A stretch of DNA of 64,000 nt from Nocardia brasiliensis (GTDB lineage Bacteria > Actinomycetota > Actinomycetes > Mycobacteriales > Mycobacteriaceae): the NCBI RefSeq assembly GCF_011801125.1, contig NZ_CP046171.1, forward strand, positions 1,736,001 to 1,800,000, in the 5' to 3' direction. Both the position numbers and the translations under genes were made by a program. The notes beneath the pieces are model-generated. The model was not told the origin of the DNA. It ran no database searches and saw nothing but the letters and a program-made list of their open reading frames with translations. Positions 18,405 to 26,831 of this stretch are shown here, piece after piece; within the stretch, counting starts at the first letter, position 1; each line of letters begins with the position of its first letter.

Positions 18405-18800
18405 ATGTCCGCTGACACCAAGGATCTGTTCGAGCGCTACCACGCCTGCTGGGCGGATCGCGATCCTGACCGCATCGTCGCGATGCACACGCCCGACTCG
18501 ATTTTCCATCTGCACTCCGGCGGTGAGCCCGCGCACGGACGTGCCGAGATCCGCGCCGCCGCGGCGCAAACCTTCGCCCTGGTCCCCGATTTGACCTTCC
18601 ATCTGATCAATCTGCGGGTGGGGGATGATTTCTGGGCGGTGCAGTGGAAGTTGTCCGGTACCTCGATCACCGGCGCGCCCGTCGACGTCGACATCGCGGA
18701 CCTGGTCTTCGTAGCCGACGGCGCGGTGCGCGAAAAGCACACCTACATCGACGGCGTAGCGATGCAGGCCGCACTGGCGGCCCCGGCCGACATCGCCTGA
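18405..18800 (+). CDS. SnoaL-like / NTF2-fold protein
   Basis: The 131-residue protein has the pattern of the SnoaL-like cone-shaped alpha+beta barrel: an N-terminal helix with FERYHACWADRDPDRIVAMH, then strands ending in VADGAVREKHTYID. Members are polyketide cyclases, limonene-epoxide-hydrolase-like enzymes or ligand-binding proteins. The exact reaction is unknown. It is divergent from a TetR gene that probably controls it, which suggests a small hydrophobic substrate. Confidence 0.82.
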   Translation: MSADTKDLFERYHACWADRDPDRIVAMHTPDSIFHLHSGGEPAHGRAEIRAAAAQTFALVPDLTFHLINLRVGDDFWAVQWKLSGTSITGAPVDVDIADLVFVADGAVREKHTYIDGVAMQAALAAPADIA

Positions 18801-18945
18801 TCGATCCACCGCACCGTCGACGGACGAATCGCCCGGCCTACCGGCCGTGGCGGTGAGATCCGCTGGGGGCGGCGCGGATTCGGGTACCGTCTGCGGCCGT
18901 CACAACGGAGGCGAGGCGGCGCCCGCGGATCGGGGAGGCTGGGGA

Positions 18946-20700
18946 ATGGGGAACGGCGCGGTGTCGCGGCGTCGAGTGCTCGGCGCCGCGCTGGCCTCGG
19001 GGGCGCTTGCCGCAGGCGCGTTCGCGACGACGCGGTGCGCGCCCGCCGCGTCGGTCGGGGGCAGCTCGCGCAGCGAATGGCTGGCCCGGCAATTGCTCGG
19101 GGTCGAGGCCGATGGATCCGACCTCACGTTGACCTACCTGAAGACGCTCGTCGACACCGGCCTGTCCGCGCCCGACCGGCCTAAGCGGATCGTCGTCGTC
19201 GGCGCGGGCCCGGCTGGGCTGAGCGCGGCGAGCCTGCTCGCCGCGGCCGGACATCGGGTGACGGTGTTGGAGGCCAACCGAAATCGTGTCGGCGGCCGGG
19301 TCAAGACGTTCCGGGGTGTCTTCACCGATCCGGCCCTGTATGCCGAGGGCGGGGCGATGCGGCTGTCCAGCGCGCAACCGCTGGCACTGGCGCTGGCCGA
19401 CCGGCTCGGCCTCCGGCGCAGGCCGTTCTACAGCGCCGATGTGCACCCCGAGACCGCGACACCTGACACCCCGCCGGTGTTCTATCGCTCCTTCACCGGC
19501 GAGGAGTGGTCCAATGGACCCGTAATGCGTTACGTGCCACCGGCTCCGGCGGGCCGCGGCCTGATCCGGGTGAACGGCACCCTCGTCACGCGCGCCGACT
19601 ACGCCGCGGATCCGGGCAAGGTGCACGCGGGCTTCGGGTGCGGGCTGCGCATCCCGAGTAGCGCCGCTCTCGATGCCGAACTACGCAAAGACGCCGTGGT
19701 GCACCGTGATTCGATCCAGCGGCAGGTCGAGAGCTGGACCGGACTGCTCGACACCTACGAGAACCATTCGCTGCGTGACTATCTGCGCGAGCAGGGCTGG
19801 TCGAAGCAGCAGATCGACGCGGTCGGCACGCTGGAGAACCTGACCGCCCGGTTGCGCCACAGTGTCGTCTTTCCGCTCGTCGACCACACCCTGATCCCGC
19901 CCGGCGCCACCTACTGGGAATTGGCGGGCGGCATGGCGACGCTCACCGACGCGCTGGCCAGACAGCTCGGACCGGCCGTGCTGCTGGGGAAACGCATGAC
20001 CCGGCTGGAGCAGACCGAGCACGGCGTGCGGATCTGGACCACCGCGGAGTCCGGCGACGAGAGCACCGACGGCCGCCCGGTCGGTCCGGGCGAGTCGTTC
20101 GACGCGGACTACGCGATCGTGGCGATCCCGTTCCCCGCGGCGCGATTCTGCGCGTTCGACCCGCCGCTGAGCTACGCCAAACGCAGGGCGATCATCGAAC
20201 TGCAGCACGACTCGGCGACAAAAGTGTTGCTGGAGTTCAAGAGTCGATTCTGGGAGCAGGGGCCCGCCGGGTTCCGCGGCGGGCGTTGCGTCAGTGACTC
20301 TCCGAACCGGTCCACCTATTTCCCTTCCCACGTAGCCGATTCCGACGGCGGTGTGGTGCTGGCGTCCTACACCTTCGCCGAGGATGCGATGCGCTGGGAC
20401 GCGCTCACCGATGGTGAGCGCATCCACTTCGCCCTGGCCGGGCTGCGTGACCTGTTCGGCCGCCGCGTCGATGCCGAATTCACCGGTGTCGGTGTGACCC
20501 AGAGCTGGGCGCGGGCCCGCTACGCGCTCGGTGAAGCCGCCATGCCTGCACCGGGACAGCTCCACGAGCACCATCTCGCCGCTCGCGCGGCCGAGGGCCG
20601 CGTGCATTTCGCCGGCGACCACACCAGCCTCAACACCGCGTGGATCGAGGGCGCCTTGGAGAGCGGGGTGCGCAGTGCACTGGAGGTGCACCGGCGTTGA
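18946..20700 (+). CDS. Tat-exported flavin amine oxidase
   Basis: The 584-residue protein starts with a twin-arginine signal (SRRRVLGAALASGALAAGAF), so it is exported folded with FAD. The dinucleotide motif [20 protein letters not shown] and RVGGR follow at residues about 80-115. The substrate domain and C-terminal FAD motif (HFAGDHTSLNTAWIEGALES) match L-amino-acid and monoamine oxidases. It would deaminate an amine with release of peroxide outside the membrane. Upstream reads GGGGAGG about 8 bases from the ATG. A Cys after the signal (TTRCAP) could allow lipid attachment. Confidence 0.85.
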   Translation: MGNGAVSRRRVLGAALASGALAAGAFATTRCAPAASVGGSSRSEWLARQLLGVEADGSDLTLTYLKTLVDTGLSAPDRPKRIVVVGAGPAGLSAASLLAAAGHRVTVLEANRNRVGGRVKTFRGVFTDPALYAEGGAMRLSSAQPLALALADRLGLRRRPFYSADVHPETATPDTPPVFYRSFTGEEWSNGPVMRYVPPAPAGRGLIRVNGTLVTRADYAADPGKVHAGFGCGLRIPSSAALDAELRKDAVVHRDSIQRQVESWTGLLDTYENHSLRDYLREQGWSKQQIDAVGTLENLTARLRHSVVFPLVDHTLIPPGATYWELAGGMATLTDALARQLGPAVLLGKRMTRLEQTEHGVRIWTTAESGDESTDGRPVGPGESFDADYAIVAIPFPAARFCAFDPPLSYAKRRAIIELQHDSATKVLLEFKSRFWEQGPAGFRGGRCVSDSPNRSTYFPSHVADSDGGVVLASYTFAEDAMRWDALTDGERIHFALAGLRDLFGRRVDAEFTGVGVTQSWARARYALGEAAMPAPGQLHEHHLAARAAEGRVHFAGDHTSLNTAWIEGALESGVRSALEVHRR

Positions 20701-20716
20701 CCGGCAACCGGCTTCG

Positions 20717-21136
20717 TCAGTTCGCCGCGATATCGGCGACGAACAGCTGGAGCCGCTTGCCGGTGGTCGCCGCGACGAGGCCGATCTCCAGGCGGGGCGC
20801 GAGCGGCAGTCTCGGTATTGCCGCGCTGTCGACGATGCGCGGGTTGGTGAGCCGGATGGCCGCGCCGCCGCGGCGCACCTCGGCGCCGCCCGCCGCGAGC
20901 ACGTTGCGCGCCCAGTCGGTGGTGCCGTGTCCGAGCACCACGCCCAGTTTGCCGTCGATGCTGAACGTGCTGACCGGCGTCCGGTAGTGCTTGCCCGACT
21001 TGCGTCCCCGATGCTCGATCACCGCGAACGTTGTCAGGTGCGGCGCTAGGCGCAGTGCGAGCGGGTTCAGGTACCGGCTCTGCCAGCGACCGAACCAGGC
21101 TGGAAAGAACCGCGGCCCACGATCTTTCTGCGTCAT
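20717..21136 (-). CDS. F420-dependent (Ddn-like) nitroreductase family protein
   Basis: The 139-residue protein has the split beta-barrel of the deazaflavin-dependent nitroreductase family. Recognisable parts are HRGRKSGKHYRTPVSTF (residues about 42-58) and the GKLGVVLGHGTTDWARNVLAAG stretch, shown here only by its position, residues about 62-83. Members use reduced F420 to reduce quinones or nitro compounds and often lie at the membrane. It converges on the amine oxidase gene with a 16-bp gap. Confidence 0.85.
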   Translation of the reverse strand: MTQKDRGPRFFPAWFGRWQSRYLNPLALRLAPHLTTFAVIEHRGRKSGKHYRTPVSTFSIDGKLGVVLGHGTTDWARNVLAAGGAEVRRGGAAIRLTNPRIVDSAAIPRLPLAPRLEIGLVAATTGKRLQLFVADIAAN

Positions 21137-21245
21137 GCGTCCTCCGTGCGCTGTCGGCCGGTGCCACGTCGCTGCCGAGCATAGAAGGCCCGCGCCCCGC
21201 CCGCATCCACCCCAGGGCGGCGAACGCGCCGCGAACGGGCCTGGC

Positions 21246-21866
21246 TCAGCGTTGTTTCGGGGGCGACCAGGCGCCCATGCCGAGGGCGATCAGGCGCATT
21301 TGCCGCACGGTGCGGTCGACGAGAAGTTCTTGCTCGCGCGGGGGCGCCGAGACGTAGGCGGCGATGCCGTCGGAGACCGTGGCGACCAGGAGGTCGGCGG
21401 CGATCTCGAGATCCGCGGGGGACCAGGAGTCCAGCGCGCGGATGCGGGAGAGGTCGGCGACGAGTTCGCGCACGATCAGTTGGATCTCCAGCGCGATGGA
21501 TTTGCGCAGCGCCGCCGAGCCGCCGTGGCGTTCCCTGGTGAGGAAGCCGAACAGTTCGCGCTTCGGGTCGACCTGCGCGAACACGAACCGCACGGTGGCG
21601 GCGAGGCCGGCGTCGGGATTGCGGCGCACCTCGCGCAGCGCGAGGCGAAGGGCGGTGATCCCGTCGTCGACCAACGTCGCGCCGAGATCGTCGAGCGAGG
21701 CGAAATGCCGATAGAAGGCGGTCGGCACGATGCCCGCGGAACGGGCGATCTCACGCAGGCTCAGCGCGGCGAAACCGCGGTCGGCGGCCAGCGCCAGGGT
21801 GCCGTCCATGAGGGCTTGCCGCGTGCGCTCCTTGCGCTCGCCTCGGGTTGCTGACTGCTCGCTCAT
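21246..21866 (-). CDS. TetR regulator of the desaturase operon (inferred)
   Basis: The 206-residue protein has a TetR DNA-binding domain (LREIARSAGIVPTAFYRHFA) near residues 30-60. It is divergent from the oxidoreductase-desaturase operon. The 200-bp gap contains two overlapping dyads at 21963-21990, so it probably controls fatty-acid desaturation, as TetR proteins do for mycobacterial desaturases. In-frame starts also exist at 21878 and 21893; the ATG at 21866 is chosen because residues from MSEQSATRGERKERTRQ look like a normal TetR N-terminus. Confidence 0.82.
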   Translation of the reverse strand: MSEQSATRGERKERTRQALMDGTLALAADRGFAALSLREIARSAGIVPTAFYRHFASLDDLGATLVDDGITALRLALREVRRNPDAGLAATVRFVFAQVDPKRELFGFLTRERHGGSAALRKSIALEIQLIVRELVADLSRIRALDSWSPADLEIAADLLVATVSDGIAAYVSAPPREQELLVDRTVRQMRLIALGMGAWSPPKQR

Positions 21867-21962
21867 CACGGTGAGCATACATCCGTTCACCATTCCACTT
21901 ATCCAAAGGTGTTGTTCGGGTCACATGTTTTGCCGGTTGACACCCGACCCCTGTCATCGGTC

Positions 21963-21990
21963 ACACTAGTTTAGTGTACAGATGTGCACT
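21963..21990. promoter_or_regulatory. Overlapping operator dyads before the desaturase operon
   Basis: ACACTA-GTT-TAGTGT (21963-21977) is a perfect dyad. It overlaps AGTGTAC-AGAT-GTGCACT (21973-21990), a dyad with one mismatch per 7-bp arm. Both share the half-site AGTGT. The cluster is 77 bp before the oxidoreductase start and faces a divergent TetR gene. Confidence 0.6.
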
Positions 21991-22066
21991 GAAATTGGAA
22001 CGCAACGCCGCAGGACCTGTGCCACAGCCCTGACGCAGGACCCCGACGCGGAGGTACGGAGAACGA

Positions 22067-23182
22067 ATGGTGGATCTCATCAATCTGGTGCAGACCCTGA
22101 CCACGCCCCATCCGCTGGACCGATACCTGGAACTGGTGCGTCCCACGCTGACCGCGCGGGAGATGCGCGCCGAGATCGTCGACGTCGACCGGTCGGTGCC
22201 GGGTTCGGTGACGCTGACCCTGCGCCCGACCCGCCAGTGGCGGGGTCATGTCGCGGGCCAGTACGTGCAGATCGGCGTCGTGATCAACGGCGTCCGGCAC
22301 ACCCGCTGCTATTCGCCGGTCGGCCCGGCGAGCGGGCGGGACAAGCAGCTGCAACTCACCATCAAGGCCCACCCGGAGGGGCTGGTGTCGCAGTACCTGC
22401 ACCGCAACGCGCGGCCGGGACTGGTGGTCGACCTGGAGCCCGCCGCGGGGACGTTCCGGCTGCCCGACCGGCGGCCCGACCGAGTGCTGCTGATCAGCGG
22501 CGGCAGCGGGATCACGCCCGTGCTGTCGATGCTGCGTACTCTGGCCGCCGAGGACTATCCGGGCGAGGTCGTGTTCCTGCACTACGCGAAATCGCCCGAG
22601 GTGGTGCCGCATCGCGCCGAACTCGACGCGATCGCGCAGCGGCACAAGAACTTCCGCATCGAACTGCGGTATCCGTGGCGGTCCGACACGAGCAATGTCA
22701 ACCGTAAGGCGCCGTGGGTCGACGTGGCTACCGCGGCCGCCAGCGGGTATTTCGACTACGACGAACTGGAGCGGGTGGCGCCGTGGTTCGCCGACGCGGA
22801 AACCTTTGTCTGCGGCCCGCAGTCGCTGATGGACGCGGTGTGCAAGATCTACCAGGCCGAGCAGCTCGACCAGCGGCTGCACAGTGAGGAATTCACGATC
22901 TCCCTCGCTCCGGTCGACGCCGAAGATGCCTACGGCACAGTGAGTTTCACCGCCACCGGCGTCACCGCGGACAACAGCGGCGCCACCCTGCTGGAACAGG
23001 CCGAAGCGGCGGGACTCACCCCCGAATACGGCTGCCGGATGGGAATCTGCTTCTCCTGCACGGCCGTTCGCCGTTCCGGTTGCACCCGCAACCTGCGCAC
23101 CGGCGAGACCGACAGTGACCCGGATCAGCCCATCCAGCTCTGCATCAACGCCCCTGTGGGCGACGTCGCGATCGACATCTGA
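22067..23182 (+). CDS. Ferredoxin reductase partner of DesA3-type desaturase
   Basis: The 371-residue oxidoreductase is like mycobacterial Rv3230c. It has an FAD-binding barrel (residues about 40-135, with RCYSPVGPASG), an NAD(P)-binding domain (LLISGGSGITPVLSMLR then FVCGPQSLMDAV), and a C-terminal plant-type 2Fe-2S domain (GCRMGICFSC then QLC). It passes electrons from NADPH to the membrane desaturase encoded 20 bp downstream. GGAG stands before the ATG. Confidence 0.92.
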   Translation: MVDLINLVQTLTTPHPLDRYLELVRPTLTAREMRAEIVDVDRSVPGSVTLTLRPTRQWRGHVAGQYVQIGVVINGVRHTRCYSPVGPASGRDKQLQLTIKAHPEGLVSQYLHRNARPGLVVDLEPAAGTFRLPDRRPDRVLLISGGSGITPVLSMLRTLAAEDYPGEVVFLHYAKSPEVVPHRAELDAIAQRHKNFRIELRYPWRSDTSNVNRKAPWVDVATAAASGYFDYDELERVAPWFADAETFVCGPQSLMDAVCKIYQAEQLDQRLHSEEFTISLAPVDAEDAYGTVSFTATGVTADNSGATLLEQAEAAGLTPEYGCRMGICFSCTAVRRSGCTRNLRTGETDSDPDQPIQLCINAPVGDVAIDI

Positions 23183-23202
23183 CCGAACAAGAGGAGCAAT
23201 CG

Positions 23203-24351
23203 ATGACCATCCTCACCGAAACCGAAGACGGACCCCTGGTACTGAGCCCCGATCAGGTCGAAGAGCTCGGCCGGGCGCTGGACGAACTGCGCGCCAAGGT
23301 CGTCGCCGATCTGGGCGAGCGTGACCGCGAATACCTGTACTCGATCATCAAGGCGCAGCGTGGTTTCGAGATCGCAGGCCGCGGCCTGATGTATCTCGGC
23401 TTCCTGCCGCCGTTCTGGCTGGCCGCCGTCGCCGCGCTGAGTGTGTCGAAGATCCTGGACAACATGGAGATCGGCCACAACGTCATGCACGGCCAGTACG
23501 ACTGGATGCGTGAGCCCGGCGTGAATTCCCGTGTCTTCGAATGGGATACCGTCTGCCCGGCGGACCAGTGGAAGCATTCGCACAACTACCTGCACCACAC
23601 CTACACCAACATCCACAACAAAGACCGCGACATCGGCTACAGCATCCTGCGGATGGACGAGGCCCAGTCGTGGAACGTGCTGCGCCTGGGACAGCCGCTG
23701 TACGCCTTCGCGCTGATGGTGCTGTTCGAGTGGGGCGTGATGGGGCACGACCTCGAGGTCGAGAACATCGTCGCGGGCAAGCGGAAGTGGTCCGACATCA
23801 AGAAATTGGTGAAGGGGCAGTGGCGCAAGGCCGGCAAGCAGGTGCTCAAGGACTACGTGATCTTCCCGGCGCTGAGCGGCCCGCTGTTCTTCAGCACGCT
23901 CGCGGGCAACGTGACCGCCAACCTGGTGCGCAACCTGTGGGCCTTCTCGATCATCTTCTGCGGCCATTTCCCTACCGGCGTACAGACGTTCACCGAGGAG
24001 GAGACCGCCGACGAGACCCGCGGCGAGTGGTACGTGCGGCAGATGCTCGGCTCGGCCAACATCACCGGCAGCAAACTGTTCCACATCATGTCCGGCAACC
24101 TGTCGCACCAGATCGAACATCACCTGTTCCCGGACCTGCCCGCCGCGCGCTATCCGGAGATGGCGCCGGAGGTCCGGGCACTGTGTGAAAAGTACGGATT
24201 GCCGTACAACACCGGCCCGCTCGGTAAGCAGATCGGTTCGGTGTGGCTGAAAATTTTCAAGCTCGCACTGCCGCCCGGCTTGGTCAAGAGCGAGCCTTCT
24301 CCCGGTGTTATCGTGATGCGTCAGCGAAAGGCAAGCGAAGTGGGCGTGTGA
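23203..24351 (+). CDS. desA3: Acyl-CoA/fatty acid delta-9 desaturase, DesA3 type
   Basis: The 382-residue membrane protein has the three histidine boxes of the diiron desaturases: GHNVMHG, HSHNYLHHTYTN and HQIEHHLFPD. Two hydrophobic blocks (around residues 60-85 and 225-260) anchor it. It is predicted to introduce a cis double bond into stearoyl-CoA to supply oleate for membrane lipids and tuberculostearate. It lies between its reductase (20 bp upstream) and a 107-residue protein whose ATG directly follows its stop codon. GAGGAG precedes the ATG. Confidence 0.93.
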   Translation: MTILTETEDGPLVLSPDQVEELGRALDELRAKVVADLGERDREYLYSIIKAQRGFEIAGRGLMYLGFLPPFWLAAVAALSVSKILDNMEIGHNVMHGQYDWMREPGVNSRVFEWDTVCPADQWKHSHNYLHHTYTNIHNKDRDIGYSILRMDEAQSWNVLRLGQPLYAFALMVLFEWGVMGHDLEVENIVAGKRKWSDIKKLVKGQWRKAGKQVLKDYVIFPALSGPLFFSTLAGNVTANLVRNLWAFSIIFCGHFPTGVQTFTEEETADETRGEWYVRQMLGSANITGSKLFHIMSGNLSHQIEHHLFPDLPAARYPEMAPEVRALCEKYGLPYNTGPLGKQIGSVWLKIFKLALPPGLVKSEPSPGVIVMRQRKASEVGV

Positions 24352-24675
24352 ATGATTGGGAAATTCGAAAGCAACAAGGACCTCATTCAAGAATTGACGT
24401 CCTCGGGTGCGAAGCATGTCGGCAATATCGCGAGCATCATCGCGGGCACGGTCGCGGAGGTCACCAAGGAGATCGGTGAGTGGATCACCGACGGGATCGA
24501 GATGCGGGAAGCCGCCGCGGCCGCGCGCCGGGACGCGGCGGCACAGCGCGATCTCGATCTCGACGATGATCTCGCCCCGCCGGCCGCCGAAGCGGTGGTG
24601 AAAGATCCGGTAGCGACCGAGGCGCCCTATGTGGACGCCGAAGTGGTCGAGCCGGAGCCCGGCGAGACGCGCTGA
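24352..24675 (+). CDS. Small amphipathic protein in the desaturase operon
   Basis: The 107-residue protein begins immediately after the desaturase stop codon, so it is almost surely translated with it. Residues about 1-45 form a probable amphipathic helix (GAKHVGNIASIIAGTVAEVT); the rest is Ala/Asp/Glu/Pro-rich and acidic. I recognise no family. Coupling suggests an accessory or stabilising role for the desaturase complex. There is no transmembrane helix of convincing length. Confidence 0.75.
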   Translation: MIGKFESNKDLIQELTSSGAKHVGNIASIIAGTVAEVTKEIGEWITDGIEMREAAAAARRDAAAQRDLDLDDDLAPPAAEAVVKDPVATEAPYVDAEVVEPEPGETR

Positions 24676-24692
24676 TCAACCCGTCGCGCTGA

Positions 24693-25217
24693 TCACCACA
24701 CCGGCAGCCTGCGCCGGTGCTCGGTGACGTCGGTGATCAGGTCGCGGTATCCGTCGGTCAGTTCGGCGAGCCTGCACCATTGCAGGTGGGCTTCCCCGTC
24801 CACCTGCACGCGGTGCGCCTGCTGCGGCGTCGTTCGTAAAGCTTGTTGTGCCGCAATCCATTTCGCCGCCAGTCGATCGATGACCGCGCCGAGGGTCTCG
24901 GTGTGCAGCGAGGCGCCGCCGCGGTGCTCGACGTTGCCTGCCACCCAGCTGTCGATGCGCGCGACGAGCTCGGCCCGGTGCTCGTCGATGTCCTCGATGA
25001 GCTGACCGCACGCGACCACGCGGCCGGTGGTGACCCCGGGCGCGTGCGCGGCTTCGAGCGCATTGTGCCGTCGCTCATGGCATTCGACGAGTTCGCGGGC
25101 GGCGGTGAGCACACTGTGCTTACGGTGATTCGGCTCGTTTCGGAAGGCGCGCAACAACTCCGCGGGTGGTGGCAACTCTTCGATGCCGATACGGACGCCT
25201 GCGTATTCGGTAGGCAT
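24693..25217 (-). CDS. DUF4254 family protein
   Basis: The 174-residue helical protein shows the DUF4254 pattern: a central IEDIDEHRAELVARID, then LHTETLGAVIDRLAAKWIAA, comparable to the TETPGSxIDRL signature. The family is widespread in actinobacteria and has no known biochemical role. The ATG at 25217 is chosen because upstream sequence in frame loses coding character. It converges on the desaturase operon with an 17-bp gap. Confidence 0.72.
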   Translation of the reverse strand: MPTEYAGVRIGIEELPPPAELLRAFRNEPNHRKHSVLTAARELVECHERRHNALEAAHAPGVTTGRVVACGQLIEDIDEHRAELVARIDSWVAGNVEHRGGASLHTETLGAVIDRLAAKWIAAQQALRTTPQQAHRVQVDGEAHLQWCRLAELTDGYRDLITDVTEHRRRLPVW

Positions 25218-25609
25218 GTGCACACCCCTGCGGTCACGATCCAATTCTGGATGCGCCAGGGCCGAGGGGGATTTCGGGGAGGGGCACCCCTCGGCTCCGG
25301 CGCAGCCCCGCGCTCGGACGTCACCCCCACAGTCCACCAGCACGGCAAAGAAACCGGGAAATCCGCGACGATGCGATGAGGAAGACGGCCCGAGAAATCG
25401 GGACTCTTTCAGGAAAGCGCGGTTGTCGAATCCGCGCAATAGTATGGTGTACAAATCTATCCGGCGCCGATGAATCGTTATGATCCGTCACGGAGCGGTC
25501 ACATGCGGATACCGTCGCAGTTTCCGACATCGCCACCTCAGTTCATGGGCAGCAACCGGTTCGGCGCGGCGGCTGCGGGCCGCCGTGCGATCGGCTAGCC
25601 TCGATATTC
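25218..25609. other. 392-bp divergent intergenic region with a hairpin
   Basis: No convincing gene lies here; open frames on both strands are Arg/Ser-rich and lack ribosome binding sites. A perfect 9-bp inverted repeat, GCCGAGGGG (25261-25269) with CCCCTCGGC (25287-25295), lies 44 bp before the DUF4254 start and could be a 5'-UTR structure. Between about 25430 and 25500 the sequence is relatively AT-rich and is the likely promoter zone. Confidence 0.45.
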
Positions 25610-25930
25610 GTGCCTGCCTACGTGTCATCGCCCGAGCTCACCTTCGGGTTCATGTTCGCGCTGGAAGACCCGGAGCGAATCGGCGAGGTAGTGCGCACCC
25701 TCATCGTGCGCAAGACCGTTTCGGTGTTCCGGCTCGCCCGCCTGTCCGACGACGACGGGCCGCCGGAGCGCTACGTGGTGAACTGGGCCGCGATACCGCA
25801 GATCTCGATCACCACCGAGGCCCCTGACCCGGACGAACTGCAGGCGCAGCGCATGATGCTGGTGAACGCCTTCCTCAGCGAGGACGGCGAAGTGAGCCTC
25901 TATTCGGCGCAGGGCACCGGTCCCGGGTGA
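25610..25930 (+). CDS. Conserved hypothetical protein, 106 aa
   Basis: The frame starts with GTG and codes for a soluble protein: VSSPELTFGFMFALEDPERI at the start, a mixed charged centre, and a short acidic end. I do not recognise a family. Third-position GC is high and the frame is preserved, which supports a real gene. It ends before a strong hairpin at 25963-25994 that separates it from a convergent TetR gene. Confidence 0.6.
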   Translation: MPAYVSSPELTFGFMFALEDPERIGEVVRTLIVRKTVSVFRLARLSDDDGPPERYVVNWAAIPQISITTEAPDPDELQAQRMMLVNAFLSEDGEVSLYSAQGTGPG

Positions 25931-25962
25931 ACGTGGCGCCCGCCGCGCACATTTCGTCGTCC

Positions 25963-25994
25963 CGCGTGCGTGTCAGCCGACCGACACGCACGCG
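25963..25994. terminator. Bidirectional hairpin terminator
   Basis: CGCGTGCGTGTC (25963-25974) and GACACGCACGCG (25983-25994) form a perfect 12-bp stem with an 8-nt loop between convergent stop codons at 25930 and 26040. Confidence 0.75.
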
Positions 25995-26039
25995 CCGTAC
26001 GAAACCTTGCGCGGCACCCGTGGCGGGCACTGGGTGTGC

Positions 26040-26705
26040 CTAGTCCTGGCGCCAGTCCGGTACGCCGAACAGGGCCATGGTGATCTGGTACAGATGTGCA
26101 CCGAGATCTGGTAGCGCCTGCGCCCCAGGGCCGTCCAGGCAGTCGCGGATGCGGTCGTCCACGGCGCCGATGAGCGCCTCGAAGATATCGGGCGGGACGT
26201 CTACCGGGATATCGCCCGCGGTGCGGCCGATCCGGAAGGCGGCGTGCATGCGGTTGGCGAGCAGCGTTTTCATCGCCCGCCGCTGCTGCGCGACGATCGG
26301 CCCGGCCACCAGGCACTCGATGTGCAGTGCCCGGGCGTAGACGCCGTTTTCGGATAGCACGCGCAGGTAGGTCTCCAGCGTCCGGCGGATCAGGACCCGC
26401 CATTCCGAGCGCGGCGTGGCCTGCACGCTGGTGTCGAGTTCGCCGAGCACCAGGTCTACCGCGGCCTCGAAGGCTTCGGTGAAGCAGTCGTCGCGGCCGC
26501 GGAACAATTCGTAGAAGGTGCGCCGGGAGACGCTGGCGCGAGCCACGATATCGCCGACTGTCGTTGCAGCATAGCCGCGTTCGGCCACCGCCTCGAGCAC
26601 GCCGAGATACATCCGCATGCGTTGCGAGTGTGCGACCGCCTCCGGCGCCAGGCCGTGGGTGCCGCGCGGTAGGCGGCCGCGGTCGACGCCGGCCTCGAGT
26701 CCCAT
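26040..26705 (-). CDS. TetR family transcriptional regulator
   Basis: The 221-residue protein has a TetR domain at residues about 30-78 (VGDIVARASVSRRTFYELFRG) after a longer-than-usual N-terminal arm, and a helical ligand domain. It is divergent from the secreted CocE-type hydrolase gene and may control it. A dyad, GTCACC-N8-GGTGAC (26718-26737), lies right upstream of its start and is a candidate operator. Confidence 0.87.
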   Translation of the reverse strand: MGLEAGVDRGRLPRGTHGLAPEAVAHSQRMRMYLGVLEAVAERGYAATTVGDIVARASVSRRTFYELFRGRDDCFTEAFEAAVDLVLGELDTSVQATPRSEWRVLIRRTLETYLRVLSENGVYARALHIECLVAGPIVAQQRRAMKTLLANRMHAAFRIGRTAGDIPVDVPPDIFEALIGAVDDRIRDCLDGPGAQALPDLGAHLYQITMALFGVPDWRQD

Positions 26706-26717
26706 CCCCTGAGGGTA

Positions 26718-26737
26718 GTCACCTTCCAGCTGGTGAC
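26718..26737. promoter_or_regulatory. Candidate TetR operator
   Basis: GTCACC (26718-26723) and GGTGAC (26732-26737) are inverted 6-mers with an 8-bp spacer, 13 bp upstream of the TetR ATG in a divergent intergenic region. Confidence 0.4.
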
Positions 26738-26831
26738 CCAGCTCATAATTGCCTATCGGGTGTGGTCCCGGTTACTCTCGCATTCGCTTTGGGTACGGCA
26801 ATGTTTTTAAGCGGGTCTGTCAGGAGGTTCG

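Noticed and set aside
24660..24695. Direct repeat GCGCTGATCA downstream of the desaturase operon
   Set aside because: Two short copies at a gene end in GC-rich sequence; no structure or conservation evidence.
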